A stretch of DNA of 64,000 bases from Saposhnikovia divaricata (GCA_036435485.1 CM071600.1:53441546-53505545); one strand, 5' to 3'. Shown: positions 11,700 through 23,400, counted from the stretch's first letter. Notes: generated by a model from the letters alone, not told the origin. Translations and numbers: made by a program.

Positions 11700-12138
11700 T
11701 AAATATAGAACATAGATACAAATTTAGAAAGGAGATAAAAAGGGCTCGTTGAAAATAGAGGGAAATGTGTACTCTATCTTCCCACGAACCCATCCAATAA
11801 TTAGATTGCAATTGCAAAATTGTTTTGCTTTTTAGAGGGAAAAAAAAGCTGCTGACGCGTACGTATAGGATGCGTTACTAGCATGACCATTTTCTTCTTT
11901 TACTGCATAAATAAAATATTATGGAATTTTAATCTATTCGAGTGCCAAAGTTGTGCAATGGAATTATATGGTTTAGATATTGTAAATTTTAAGATTTAAT
12001 AAGTAAATTTGGTTTTTGTATTCTTTGATCACCTTTCCTTTTTGATTTAAGAAACATATAATGTCGAATTGGTAAAAATATTTTTTTTATACCTTATTAA
12101 CGTGGTTATTTTAATTACGTTCATGATATGAGCAAGAT

Positions 12139-12146
12139 TATAAATG
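12139..12146 (+). promoter_or_regulatory. Candidate TATA box of cysteine-rich peptide gene A
   Basis: TATAAATG lies 59 bp upstream of the start codon; the same sequence is at 29,251-29,258 for copy B. Position fits a plant TATA element with a short leader. Confidence 0.5.
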
Positions 12147-12204
12147 ACAATATTTTCGTACCTCATCATCTCTTCATCAATTTCAAATTTCAATTCTTTT
12201 TACT

Positions 12205-12561
12205 ATGGTTAAAATTCAATATATATCGTTGGTTTTACTTCATCTTTTTCTATTCATTTGGGTGCAGCCAACATGTGTAAGTATGCATGATAATAACAAA
12301 AGCATATACTGCGTAAACATTTTTTTTTTTAATCTTAAATTTGGATATGATTGTACATAATCATCTTTTATATACCAGGTGAAGGCGGAGACAAATGGTA
12401 AATTAAGTACTGTACAAAGCCATGGTGAGATAAAAGATGGAGGTACGGCATTCTGCTATCAATCTGAATGCCAAGGATTAGAATGTTGGTGTTGTTCACG
12501 AAATCATGATTGTTTTCCGGTTGAGCAGGATTGTACACATAATTGTGTGTATGAAATTTAG
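12205..12561 (+). CDS. Small secreted cysteine-rich peptide (ESF1/MEG-like), copy A
   Basis: Two exons, 12205-12276 and 12379-12561, with a 102-bp intron (TGT|GTAAGT ... TATACCAG|GTG) give an 84-residue protein. Exon 1 is a typical secretion signal: Met-Val-Lys, then a hydrophobic core (SLVLLHLFLFIWV). Exon 2 encodes the mature part with eight cysteines spaced C-x4-C-x4-C-x-C-C-x5-C-x6-C-x3-C (FCYQSEC, LECWCCSR, HDCF, QDC, HNC). One-exon signal plus one-exon cysteine core and the CWCC block resemble plant EMBRYO SURROUNDING FACTOR 1 / maternally expressed gene (MEG) peptides. The class is inferred from spacing, not a database match. Likely an apoplastic signalling or defence peptide. An AATAAA-like site follows the stop. 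The protein is identical to the copy at 29,317. Confidence 0.82.
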
Positions 12562-13229
12562 TTGTTTCCTAAATTTCCACTAAATAAATTTCTTCTATTG
12601 ACTTAATATATTAAAAATAGTCATTTGTTAATAGAGATATTTTCGTAAATAATTTTTTTAATTTATCTGGATTCAATCACGACAAAAAAAATTCCAACAA
12701 ATTATCTGATTGTTTTACAAATATAAATTCACATAAGCTCATATTTAAGAATAGATTAAATTTATCATTCTCTTAAGTAGAAATCGGTGATGAAAAATGT
12801 CACAGTCATTTTTTTATTACAAATGAATCACAACAATGATACAAATTTATAAAGAAGAAAGAAAAATCAAATCTGTGATCTATGATCTCAACCTTTACCA
12901 TTAGTGTAGGACCTAATCGATAATCTATCACATTCGTGTATCACTTGTCATATTAATATATAAAAATTGAATAGATTTTTTAACATTTGAGCTGTCAATA
13001 ATGTTGTTTTAAATTTAGAGTACTACTAGTACGATTTTGCGTGATAAGATAATTCAAGTGGTTAAACATATTTTATGTTGTTATATGTCTGGGGTTGATT
13101 CTTGCTTATTCCAAAATTTATTGGGAATAAATACTCATTATAAGGCAATAGATACTCATTATAAGGCATATAAGCCTTATTATTCACAAAAAAAAAACCA
13201 AAGTTCTTATAAAAGAAAATATGATAGTA

Positions 13230-13479
13230 CTCCCTCCGTCCCTTATGATTCTTAACATTTGAAATAGAATGTTCGGCACGCATTTAAATATGTATTTTAA
13301 TGATACTTACACAACTTTTTTTTAAAAAGAAATTTCTTGTATAAAAATTTAATGTTTAGATTTTTATACAAAAAAAAGAAAATTTTAAAAATAATTATAG
13401 AACTATTCTTAAAATACATCTTAAAATGCGTGCCAGAAAGTAAGAAAAAAGTGTTAAGAATTCATTTGGACGGAGGGTG
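13230..13479. mobile_element. Stowaway-type MITE, copy A
   Basis: Starts CTCCCTCCGTCCC and ends GGACGGAGGGTG, the hallmark Tc1/mariner Stowaway ends, with TA at both borders (13228-13229 and 13480-13481). 250 bp, non-coding; open frames inside are chance. The same insertion is in copy B. Confidence 0.92.
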
Positions 13480-13571
13480 TATAAGACATGTAAAAAGTAT
13501 TAAATTTAAAGGCAAACTAATTTTGGTAATAACTAAGAAATTTATAATTTGCAAGCGAACAAGTAACAACT

Positions 13572-14091
13572 AAGGTGTAAACGAGTCAAATTGTTCGTGA
13601 GTTACTTGGGATCGGCTCGCAAAATATTCGAATTCGACTCGAAAATAATCGAGCGAAGCTCGAACTCAAACTATTCGAATACTCTACCGAGCCGAGCTCG
13701 AGCTTCAAATTACTCGGCTCGTAAGGTTCGCGAACCTTTATTATTTTTAATATTTATATTATATATATATATATATAAATTAATATTTAATATTAATATT
13801 TAATTTATATATTTAATCGAGTCGAACTCTGATCGAGCTCGAACCGAACTCTAGTCAAACTCAAATCAAACCGATCGTATTCGAGTTTTTGTCAATTTGG
13901 TGAAATCAATTTGAGCCTTCGAATCGAGTTCGAACATATCAAATTTTCTACGAACCTAGCTTCAAGGTTGAAATGAAAGGCTCGATCGAACTCAAATCTG
14001 CTCAAACTCAAACTTTTTAATCGAGCTCGAATTCAAGCCTGACAATATTCGACTCGACTCGGCTCAGCTCCACTCCACTCCATTACACCCC
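13572..14091. mobile_element. hAT-like non-autonomous element (GAGCTCG-rich), copy A
   Basis: Flanked by TAACAACTA at 13564-13572 and 14092-14100 (8-9 bp duplication). Ends AGGTGTAAACG and ...ATTACACCCC are near-inverted. The interior is filled with degenerate CGAGCTCGAA/TTCGAACTC motifs. No coding capacity. The same insertion is in copy B at 31,412. Confidence 0.8.
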
Positions 14092-14100
14092 TAACAACTA

Positions 14101-14404
14101 ATGCTTCATGTGACTATAAGTAAAGAGTTGTCAACACTAATAATATACTCATATAAAATATTATTATTAATTTACATCAAAATCACCAATTTAATTTGTA
14201 AGATTATTGGGTCAGATTTTATTTTGTCTATAAATGTGTGACATTATATGAACAATCACGACACATGTATACAAAAAGAGAAAGGATCAAGTATAAATAT
14301 AATTTTTTTTTGGTAAAAAAAAACGATTTTCATTCAATAAAGCAGAATATAGACGCGACAAATCCCCGATTGCCGATAACAACTGTTATTAACCCAGTAT
14401 TTAG
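14101..14404. other. Gene-free AT-rich stretch
   Basis: Shared with copy B; no gene or repeat recognised. Confidence 0.5.
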
Positions 14405-14619
14405 GCAGCTCCAGCTCGCAACCACAGGGGCCCGCCCCGCGAGATGTTTTTAAGGCGCTTTTGAGGCCTTAATCGCGGAGAAGAGTTCTCTATTCGAAAC
14501 TTGAAGTTGGTAACCATGAGGCTTCAAGATCCCATACACGTGTTCCTCGACTAAGGACTTCTGCAATACCTCTTCGGATTGCGTGACCTCAATAGCTCAG
14601 TGGTAGAGCGGCTGGACAG
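14405..14619 (+). other. Copy A-specific 215-bp insertion with tRNA-like end
   Basis: Present only in copy A; copy B reads straight from TATTTAG into AAGCCCC (32,223/32,224). It is GC-richer than its surroundings. Near its right end it holds CTCAATAGCTCAGTGGTAGA, a near-perfect tRNA 5' half (A box) like plastid tRNA-Asn; no B box or tRNA 3' half follows. No target duplication, only AG microhomology, which fits patching with organelle DNA during break repair. Plastid origin is a guess. It is not a functional tRNA gene. Confidence 0.6.
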
Positions 14620-15367
14620 AAGCCCTAATTGAATAAACTGAGATTAGAGGAACAGCACGCCAGCTATCTATATGCCAGATATCAGCTATAGACAACTATC
14701 TACATGCTGGATACTAGCTATAGATATGCCGAAAGTGGAAACCCCCAAAGGATGAACAATCTTTGGTTGTTAAAGGTGAGCTCTTGTAATAATCTCCACC
14801 GCCGGCCCCATCTTCTATGTAGGCTTTTCAGATCCCAAAAACATTAACAAATTTTTTTTCAATAGATCCAACATAAGAGAAACCCAAACATATTTTTTTT
14901 TTCCAAAAGAAACCCAAACATAATTAATTAAGAGCATAACAAAAACAATTCAAAAGGAGAGACAAAATACACACTTCAAAAGTAGAAACACACAAACACC
15001 TAAAAGATTGAATTTTATTGAAAGAAATTCAACGAAACGAAAGAAAACTAAAGGGTTGGGGCTTTTCACCGAAGAAATTCCAATGGAAGTCCCTCGGCTA
15101 TCTTGAAAAAAGATACAGGGAAGGCGACCAGAGAATAGGTAGTTTAAATACATTAATTTACTTGGAAACTGGGAAATATATACAAATCATTAAATTAGAC
15201 ATTCATATTGAAAATTAAGAAATACTAAAATAATTAGTTAACATGTATACCGTTTATTATCTTTCATTTTGATACTTTACAAATTGTTCTCATCTCATAT
15301 ATTTTCTTCTTGTTGGTATAGTACTGTTCGAAAATATTTTAATGTTCTTTAATTTATATTTTGTAAG

Positions 15368-15368
<1 letters not shown>
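14620..15368. other. Gene-free stretch
   Basis: Shared with copy B. Contains repeated CAGCTAT...CTAGCTATAGATATG phrases around 14,660-14,725 (short degenerate direct repeats) but no gene. Confidence 0.5.

Positions 15369-15419
<51 letters not shown>
15369..15419. repeat. (TA)n microsatellite, copy A length
   Basis: About 51 bp of TA; the orthologous run in copy B is about 89 bp, so it has changed length since the duplication. Confidence 0.95.
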
Positions 15420-15422
<3 letters not shown>

Positions 15423-15868
15423 CATTTGCGGCAACATATATCTATATTCTTTATTAATTTGGAAAACCGTATTTTAGTGATACACAATAGTACTAAAGTA
15501 TCAAAATACCAAATTTGGTTATCACTAAATTGGGGGTTCGATTCCTTACAACTACATAATTATACAAGATTTATTCACTTTAATTTTTTTTAGTTTCACC
15601 TCGTGTTCGATTCCTTGCAACTACATAATTATAAAGATTTTTTTATTTTAACTTTTTTAGCTTTATATCGGATTCGATTCCTTATAACTACATAAATAAA
15701 TAGTATTTATTAATTTATTAATATTTTAATCTCGACTCGTGTTCAATCTGTGCCCGTGCTTGGTACGTGTTATCAGGTAGTACAAGACAAAATATTCAAC
15801 AAATTAAGTAAGTTGCTCGGAAATGAGTACTGGAAACGGCTTGTCAAATTTATTAGATCACAAGGGGA
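15420..15868. other. Gene-free stretch with short direct repeats
   Basis: GATTCCTTACAACTACATAA-type phrases recur about every 70-80 bp between 15,530 and 15,700 (TTCGATTCCTT followed by ACTACATAATTATA). No gene. Confidence 0.55.
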
Positions 15869-15876
15869 GGTTCCAG

Positions 15877-16601
15877 TAGGGTGAGCAAAAAATCGAATTG
15901 AAATCGAAACCGAACCGAAATCGATCAAAATCGAACCGAAAAAACCGAAACCAAAACGGCGGTTGCGGTTTTTGATTTTTAAAAACCGAGACTTTCGGTT
16001 ATTGGTTCAAACCAAACCGAAAAAACCGAAACCGAACCGATTATTTATATAAATAAATAAAATTTTATATTTTTATAGATATTTAAAATTATATAAGCAC
16101 ATTCACATATATATTGTAAAGTAAAGAAGCAATGAAATAAAAAATAATTGGGGCCTAAGCTTTGTTGTTGTGTTGGGCCTGAGGAAGACAATCTAAGTCC
16201 AAATAGCAAATATCAATGGAGTCTTTGTCGTTTCTATTCCTTATGCTCACAGTCTCATGTGCAAGTTCATGGTCATATTCTTGTTTTAATGGCAATTTTT
16301 TATTAGTTGTAAAGTGATAGTCTGCTACTTTATCACTATATATAGATAAGGGCTGAGTTTTGCATTGCAAAACAATTTTAGAGGTTCTAATTCTAGGCAT
16401 TATTTTTCTTATTTTTTAATTAATTTGTAATACTTTGTTATTTTTATTTTATTCGGTTTTAAAACCAAAACCGAACCGGGGTTTTAAAACCGAAACCGAT
16501 GGTTCAGTTGCGATTCCGATTTTCGATTTTTAAAACCAAGGACTTTCGATTTCGGTTCCGATTTTACCCAAAAACCGAACCGGGCTTTTTGCTCTCCCCT
16601 A
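15877..16601. mobile_element. hAT-like element (AACCGAAACCG-rich), copy A
   Basis: Ends TAGGGTGAGCAAAAAATCG and, from the other strand, TAGGGGAGAGCAAAAAGCCC form inverted repeats. They are flanked by a perfect 8-bp duplication GGTTCCAG (15869-15876 and 16602-16609). Subterminal DNA is a run of AACCGAAACCGAACCG variants. A short minus-strand frame in the middle (about 80 codons) has no recognisable domain. The same insertion is in copy B. Confidence 0.88.
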
Positions 16602-16609
16602 GGTTCCAG

Positions 16610-17066
16610 CGGATAGGAACTATCGTATTTAGGCGCATCCACTTAATTTTCTTTTGTACATCAAGCAGTGGAACAGGCTATTTAACGTGTATCCATCGGA
16701 GGCATCAAGTGAAAGAAAATCGATTGGCCATATACAGTTAAGTATCATATCAGGGCCACAATACCAGTTATCTGATGAGTTGCCACAAACGTTCTTATTA
16801 GTTAGATAACCTTTTAGATTTTAAAACTTAGTTGAAAACTAATGTAATGTACTAAACGAACGTATTCGAACAGAACTATTAACACGCGATGTAACAATTG
16901 TTGTGTTGCTTTAGAATATACGCAAAAACAAACAAATCAGTCGTAAGTCCAGGACTGTACATTTTATCTAATAATTACAATGTAGAAAATGACGTGATTA
17001 GTCTTCAAGTACCTCCGTATAGGAGTTACGACCAAGGGCTAAAGAAAAATATCTGCCGGGAGGAAA
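16610..17066. other. Gene-free stretch up to the LTR element
   Basis: Unique sequence shared with copy B; no gene recognised. Ends in GGAAA, the presumed left target site of the LTR element. Confidence 0.5.
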
Positions 17067-18060
17067 TGTTATAGCCAAAATTCGGTTCGGGTATTTTTCA
17101 AGATGGATTCGGGTCAAATACGGGTTCAATTTGGGGAATTCTAGGTTTAATTAAGGTTTTGGTAGAAAATGGAGAAGTCAGGCCGTGCCCTCTCACTCTC
17201 TCTACAAAGAGGGCGCGCCCTAAATAACAGAAACATGGTGACGAATTTATTTAAGTTGATTTTCTGAGAAGACATTGAAGAAATCTCTCCTAGGATTCCA
17301 TTCAAGATGGGATTCTATTCAAGTTGGAATTCCAGAAGTTGAAGAATTCCCTCATGTCGTATCTCAGGAGGGGGATGTCCGTCGCAGAAGGCCTCCAGGG
17401 GTTTGCCTGGATTTAAGGACCCTTCTTAGACACTAAGGGCGCGCCCTAAGGTGGAAAGATGGGGACTTTCTGGTGTGTGCTTTGGGAGCTCTGTTCCTGT
17501 AGCCAATGGGCGCGCTCTCATTAGGGAACTTTGGAGTAATCCTGCACTTTGCACCCAAAAGCTCTGGATCACCTGTCCTGCTATCTGGTGGGTGCTTCTC
17601 ATTCGGGGGACAGGGATGCGTTCTGCACTTGGGGTAAACCATGGCTATACCTGCATCCTTGAAATCAAGAAATAGCTGGTAACGAATAGGACTAGTCCTC
17701 GACGGGGGAAGTTTCCTAATTTGTGAAGTCTTGAGATCTTGGATGAGCCTTGGGCCTTTGTGGTTAGGCCTCATAGTAGAACATTCCGGAAGCTGTTTCG
17801 ATATCCAAGCCCATTTGGGTTTCTTGTTCTCCAAGAACTACATATGGCTTGATCCCCTATAAATACCGGGGTACGTAGGCCGATTGAGGGGTCGAAAGTT
17901 GAGAGCTCAAGGGCAACCCTTACGAACCCTAATCAATCTCAGCCACCAATTACTTACAGCCACCCACACAACCACTTTTTCCAACAAAAAACCGCTGCTA
18001 CAGATCTTGTTTCCGGCGACGTACCCGAAACTTTGTTGTTCCCAAATTCCTCCATCAACA
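17067..18060 (+). repeat. 5' LTR of Tat element copy 2
   Basis: TGTTATAGCCAAAATTCGG at the left and CCTCCATCAACA at the right (994 bp, TG...CA). It matches in reverse the solo LTR at 53,352-54,253 over most of its length. It contains two exact GGGCGCGCCC motifs (17211, 17437) and variants. Confidence 0.93.
17858..17865 (+). promoter_or_regulatory. LTR TATA box
   Basis: TATAAATA within GGCTTGATCCCCTATAAATA, a block conserved in all four Tat LTRs here (10,455; 53,546 minus; 61,529 minus). It marks the end of U3; transcription should start about 30 bp downstream. Confidence 0.8.
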
Positions 18061-18063
18061 AAT

Positions 18064-18081
18064 TGGCGCTAGAAGGAGGGG
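18064..18081 (+). other. Primer-binding site
   Basis: TGGCGCTAGAAGGAGGGG begins three bases after the LTR end, the normal place for the tRNA primer site. TGGCGC-type sites are usual in this group; I did not assign the tRNA. Confidence 0.75.
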
Positions 18082-18114
18082 AGCCAATCAAGATCTACAT
18101 CTTAGGAGGAAAAG

Positions 18115-20400
18115 ATGTCTCACAATCATGGCAGAGGTTCTCGAGAAGAAGATGGTTACGATTCTGATGACAGCTTGGGAGATAACCAAGCGCATCATGA
18201 AGCTTATGTTCCGGAAAATGTTGCTACTCTTCCGCGACATCATGGAACTCCGGCCGCCATCGATGGACAGCCACCCGTTCTTATCATTAATTCGGCATTA
18301 ATGGAACAACTGTATGTTATGCAAGATGCCATATATAGTTTCGGGGAGAGATTGGGTTCTGTGGAGGAAGAGCAAGAATCAAGGAGAAAATCTCGGAGTA
18401 TCCCACAAAATCATCGCCGATCAGGGAAATCCCCTTAGATCGAGGAAGATTCTCGAAGGAGGGAGGAAAATCACGAAAGGAGATTTCAGCTGGTCACTCC
18501 TTGAAGGTTAGATTATTCTGATCCTATTGTTGAACATCCTAGTCAAAATAATTCTGAGCGCAGGTTGATTAATCCTCAAGAGAGGGCGCGCCCTCATCCT
18601 CACCGTTCGGGGCGCACTCCTAGTGAGATTCAAGGGGATGAGGAGCAAATGGCTATAGAAAGGAGAGACTTTGCCAGCTTGAAAGAACGCCTTGGAATAA
18701 GGCTTAATGATGACGATTTGAGGATGGTGCTCCTCGAGCTTCAGAAGAAAGACAAATATATGGAATCGAGGCCCCATGATTCACAGCGTGTGCCCCCTGA
18801 TAGCAGGTCGAGGCCCCTTGGACATGAGAGAGCCCTTCCACAGAGTCATGATCCACAGCACGCGCCCCCTGACAACAGGTCGCGGTCCCTTGGACATGAG
18901 AGAACTCTTGCTCGAAATGATAATCCACAGCGCGTGCCCCCTGTTCATAACAGGTCGCGGCCCCTGGGATTTGAACAAACTCCTCATCGTGATAACACTG
19001 GAAGAAGAAACCGTGATAACGGTGATAGAAGAATGGATTGGTATCAGGAAAATGGGCGCGCCCTCAGGTGGAAGATCCCCCCGTATCCATCAAATCCCCT
19101 CAAGCACCTCCAGTGAGTCCAGGTCGAGGACGCACTCTCACTCAGGAGGACAGTATCAGAAAGGTTCTCAAGGAAATTCACAACCTCATGGAAATCCTGA
19201 GGGTCAGCAAACTCAAACTCAAGAGGATGTTGTGATTCAACGACAAGTAGAGGTTCAAGGAGGCATTCATACAGCGGCTCCACCACCGCCTCCACCCCCG
19301 GAGGGTGCTCAGACTGTGGGACAAGCAAATATTCAGAAGCTCGGTCCAGGAGTAATTACATCATGGCAGGTGATGAGGAACTTGTTCTTGACTAAGTTCC
19401 AGGCCGCAGTAAAGTATGCCCCTCCAGTCACGACTTTGGCCAATATCAAACAAAGGGAAGGAGAGAGTTTGCAATCTTATTTCAAGAGGTTCAATTCGGA
19501 ATCCACTATGGTGAGAGGGGCGACTGATGAAACACTCAAGAGTTTCTTGATAGCTGGATTTTCCGTGGGGACTGATTTCTGGAAACATCTTCAGGGGCGA
19601 GACCCACCTACTTTAGCTGATGTGTTTGCACAGGCTGAGTCTTTCAAGATTGTAGAACAATCCTTGGCGGATAACCGAAAAACTGACAGTCAGAACAGCT
19701 CTAAGGGAAAGGCTGGTAAGAGGAAGGATAGGTCTCCTAGTCATACTCGCCGTATAACAACTGGTGTGATCCGGGTAAATTTAGCCGAAGCTGGAAGGAA
19801 TTGGGGTCCACCTGATACATACACTTACAATCAAAGGCCGGGTAACTATACTCCTTTAGCAGCTTCTATTGAACACATCTTTGAGGTGAATAAGAACAAA
19901 AGGTTCTTCAGAAAGCCGGAACCATTGACCTCTTGGCAGAGTAAAGATAAGAAGAAGTATTGTGAATTCCATGAATCTTCAGGGCATAACACTCATGAAT
20001 GTCATCAGCTCAGGGAGGAGATTGAGGATTTGATTAAGGAAGGATACTTGACGGAATGGATTGTTAGGGAGGTGAAGAAGCATAAGGAGAATCCTGACAG
20101 GAGAGATGGAGGGCGCGCCCTCCACGGAGATGGTAAGCCGGAAGAGAAGAAATTCGTCAAAGAAGGGAGTATTCACACCATCTTTGGGGGACACCATTTA
20201 GGGGGGGATAGCAATCACGCTATGGAGAGATATTCCAGAGAAGCGAGGTATCGACCTCTCACAAATGTGAATAGCTTGGAGTTGAGGCCACCTAAGTTGT
20301 TCAAGGGAGAATGTGCTGACATTACTTTCACCGAAGAAGAAGCTAGATGGGTACATCATCCTCATAATGATGCTCTGGTAGTGGCAATTCAGATTGGTTC
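18115..20400 (+). pseudogene. Tat gag, decayed
   Basis: Starts at ATG 18115 (MSHNHGRGSREEDGYDSDDS). Read through its lesions it continues to the protease. The N-terminal half is disordered and Arg/Pro-rich with three tandem repeats. The capsid-like retrotransposon gag domain is about 19,330-19,650 (SWQVMRNLFLTKFQ, REGESLQSYFKRFN, TLADVFAQAESFKIVE). A zinc-knuckle-like motif CEFHESSGHNTHEC lies near 19,960. Lesions: TAG at 18436 and TGA at 18505 in frame 1, then a shift between frames near 19,060-19,075, after which the frame is open to 20,659. Four exact GGGCGCGCCC motifs fall in or just after gag in different frames (ERARPH, NGRALR, GGRALH, YRARPE). The gag/protease boundary is approximate. 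Confidence 0.88.
18772..18985 (+). repeat. Tandem repeat inside gag, about 72-75 bp x 3
   Basis: Three units start near 18,775, 18,847 and 18,919 and encode variants of DSQRVPPDSRSRPLGHERAL (ending HERAL, HERTL or FEQTP). Each unit contains a degenerate CGCGxGCCCCCT site related to the GGGCGCGCCC motif. Confidence 0.88.
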
Positions 20401-23400
20401 GAAGAATGTCCATCGGGTTTTCGTGGACAATGGAAGCTCGGTGAATATACTATACTACAGTACTTATAAGAAGCTGGGACTCTTAGACAAGGATATGATT
20501 CAAGACAACGGATGGATCTATGGTTTTTCAGGAGAATCGGTAAAAGTTATGGGAGCTATCAAATTACCGGTAACTCTTGGGGAAGGAACTCTTTCTGTGA
20601 CTCAAATGATGGATTTCATGATTTTGAATGTGGATTCATCACATAATGCTCTGGTAGGATGACCTCTGTTGAAGGAAATGAAAGTTTTGACCTCCATCTA
20701 TCATCTCGCGATGAAATTTCCTACGCCAAATGGTGTGGGAACTGTACGGGGATCTCAACATGACTCAAGAGATTGCTACCATAAGGCGATTAAAGGGTTT
20801 AGAAGACAGCAGGATGGAGGGCACGTCCTCCGTGAGAGTGATTCAGGAGTCATGAGTGTTGTCCCAGAAGAGGTAAAAGCCCATTATCTTGTCCAAGAAC
20901 CTGAAGAGGAAGAACGGCTGTATAGGGCGCGCCCTGAGGATGATACCTCGGTTCTTGATGATCTTCAAGAAGGAATGCTGGAAGAAATCGAGGAAGACAC
21001 AGAGGAAGTAATCTCAGTCGATATCAAGGGTGAGCAGGTTGAAGGGAGGCGAATGTTACTTGAAGGTTTGGTGCATACCCTTGTTGAGGAAGACTTCCCT
21101 ATTAAAGAGGACGCGCCCTCCAAGGATGCAGCACCAGTTGAAGATCCTCGAAGTTTTGATTTTGACCTTGACCCAAGGACACCACAACCGGTGGAAAAGA
21201 CTAGTCCTGCAGAGGATACAATTTATATTTTGGTAGATGAAAGGGATCCAACTAAGGTTCTGAAGATTGGATCGCAGTTGAACTCCAAGTTAAGAGGCAT
21301 GCTCACCAACTTCCTTTTAAACAATCTGGATGTTTTTGCTTGGAGTCATGCTGACATGGTTGGAATTGATCCGAAGGTTATGTGTCATTGTCTGAATATA
21401 GATCCTACCAAGAAGGGAATCCGCAAGAAACGCCGGCCAGTGAGTGGAGAGAGAGCCATAGCATTGAAAGAAGAGGTGAATAGACTTCTAGATGTTGGGC
21501 TGATCAAGGAGTCATATTATCCAGATTGGTTGGCTAATCCAGTTCTCGTGAAAAAACCAAATGGAAAATGGAGGACTTGTGTGGATTTCACTGATCTGAA
21601 CAAGGCATGCCCGAAGGATAGCTTTCCACTCCCGAGGATTGATCAGTTGGTGGATGCCATGGCAGGACACGCTCTTTTAAGTTTCATGGATGCTTACTCG
21701 GGTTACAACCAGATCCCTATATATGAACCGGATCAAGAGCACACTTCTTTTATTACGGATCGAGGATTGTATTGTTATATTGGGATGCCTTTCGGGTTGA
21801 TCAATGCTGGCGCAACCTATCAGAGGTTGGTAAATATGATGTTTAAAGATTTGATAGGGAAAACCATGGAGGTATACGTGGATGACATGCTTGTTAAATC
21901 CTTAAAAGCAGAGGACCATGTAAAGCATTTGGAACAGATGTTCGAGATTTTGAGGAAGTTTAGGATGAAGCTGAATCCTCAAAAATGTGTCTTCGGGGTA
22001 GAGTCCGGGAAGTTTCTAGGATTTATTGTCAATCATCATGGAATCGAGGCAAATCCAGCAAAAATTAAAGCTCTTCTAGACATGAAATCCCCATCTAGTG
22101 TAAAGCAAGTTCAGAGTCTCACGGGAAGGATAGCTGCTCTTAATCGTTTCGTATCAAAATCATCGGATAAATGCAGAGAATTCTTCAAAGCAGTAAAGGG
22201 GGCAGCCAAGGATTTTGTATGGACATCTGAATGTGAGGAAGCTTTTCAGAGAATAAAGGAGCACTTGGGAAATCCTCCACTTTTAGCTAAGCCTGAGGAA
22301 GGAGAGACGTTAATTTTATACTTGGCCGTTTCGGAACATTCCATTAGTGCGGTGTTGGTAAGAGAAGAAATGGTTTACTATGTGAGTAAGCGTTTGCTCG
22401 ATGCGGAAACCAGATACACTAGCATGGAGAAGTTGGTCTATGCCTTAATTCTAGCATCCAGGAAGCTTCGGCCTTATTTTCAAGCTCATAAGATTGAGGT
22501 TCGTACGGCATATCCATTGAGAGGAATTCTCCATAAGCCGGAAACCTCTGGTCGAATGTTAAAATGGGCAATTGAGTTGGGACAATTTGATTTGGAGTAT
22601 ACTCCAAGGACTGCTATCAAGGGTCAAGCTTTAGCTGATTTTATTTTTGAATTCGAGTCAGAAAATGGAGAAAAATCGATTGTATTGGTTGAGCCTGAAA
22701 TTCCATTTAAGAGGGCGAGTCCATTTGAGGAAGTTCCTCAACCTTGGTGGAAGTTACAAGTAGATGGAGCTGTCAACAATCGGGGGGCTGGAGTAGGTAT
22801 AATCTTGTTTACCCCCGAAGGGAATCAACTCATGAGTGCTATTCATTTCAAATTTCAAGTAACCAACAATGATGCAGAGTATGAAGCCTTGATTAATGGG
22901 CTGAAAATGGCCTTGGAGATGAAGGTAGTGAATCTCATTGTGTTAAGTGATTCAAAATTAGTGGTTGGACAAGTAAAGGGTGGATTTCAGTGCAGAGGTC
23001 CAAGGACAGAGCTTTACATGAGGTGTGCTCAGCGGTTGATCAAAAAGTTCCGAGAAGTACGGGTAGAATGTATTCCACGAGATGAGAATTGTAGTGCAGA
23101 TGTGTTAGCTAAGTTAGGGTCCCAAAAAGATGCTATGCTGTTGGGAACAGTACCTTTGCAAATTCAAGAAGTGTCGAGCATTCCAGAAGTGGAGGTCATG
23201 GAAGTAGAAGCTACCCCGCAAGTTACTTGGATGACACCAACTCTAGAATATCTCCGTAAGGGGATTCTCCCAAGCGACAAAATTGAAGCAAGACGTCTTC
23301 GGTATCATGCTGCTGGGTTTGCAGAGTACGATGGAATTCTATACAAGAGAGGTTTCAATCAACCGCTTCTGAGATGCGTAGATGGAGATGAGTGCAATTA

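Larger units (their letters stand above)
11716..17066. repeat. Direct duplication copy A (5.35 kb)
   Basis: Collinear and nearly identical to 28,828-34,438 (copy B), sharing ATACAAATTTAGAAAGGAG at the left and CTGCCGGGAGGAAA at the right. Both carry the same cysteine-rich peptide gene, Stowaway element, two hAT-like elements and (TA)n run. Copy A alone has a 215-bp tRNA-like insertion at 14,405. Its right edge coincides exactly with the first base of the LTR element at 17,067, whereas copy B continues into CTTCAACGAATTG. Copy A was therefore probably interrupted there. Confidence 0.95.

Noticed and set aside
14591..14620. tRNA gene candidate
   Set aside because: Only the 5' half with the A box is present; no B box, T-arm or acceptor partner follows.
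16155..16400. 81-codon frame inside the hAT-like element
   Set aside because: No transposase motif; disrupted in copy B.
17433..17834. 133-codon minus-strand frame in the 5' LTR, also seen in the solo LTR
   Set aside because: Lies wholly in LTR sequence, no domain, and the two copies differ in frame and length.
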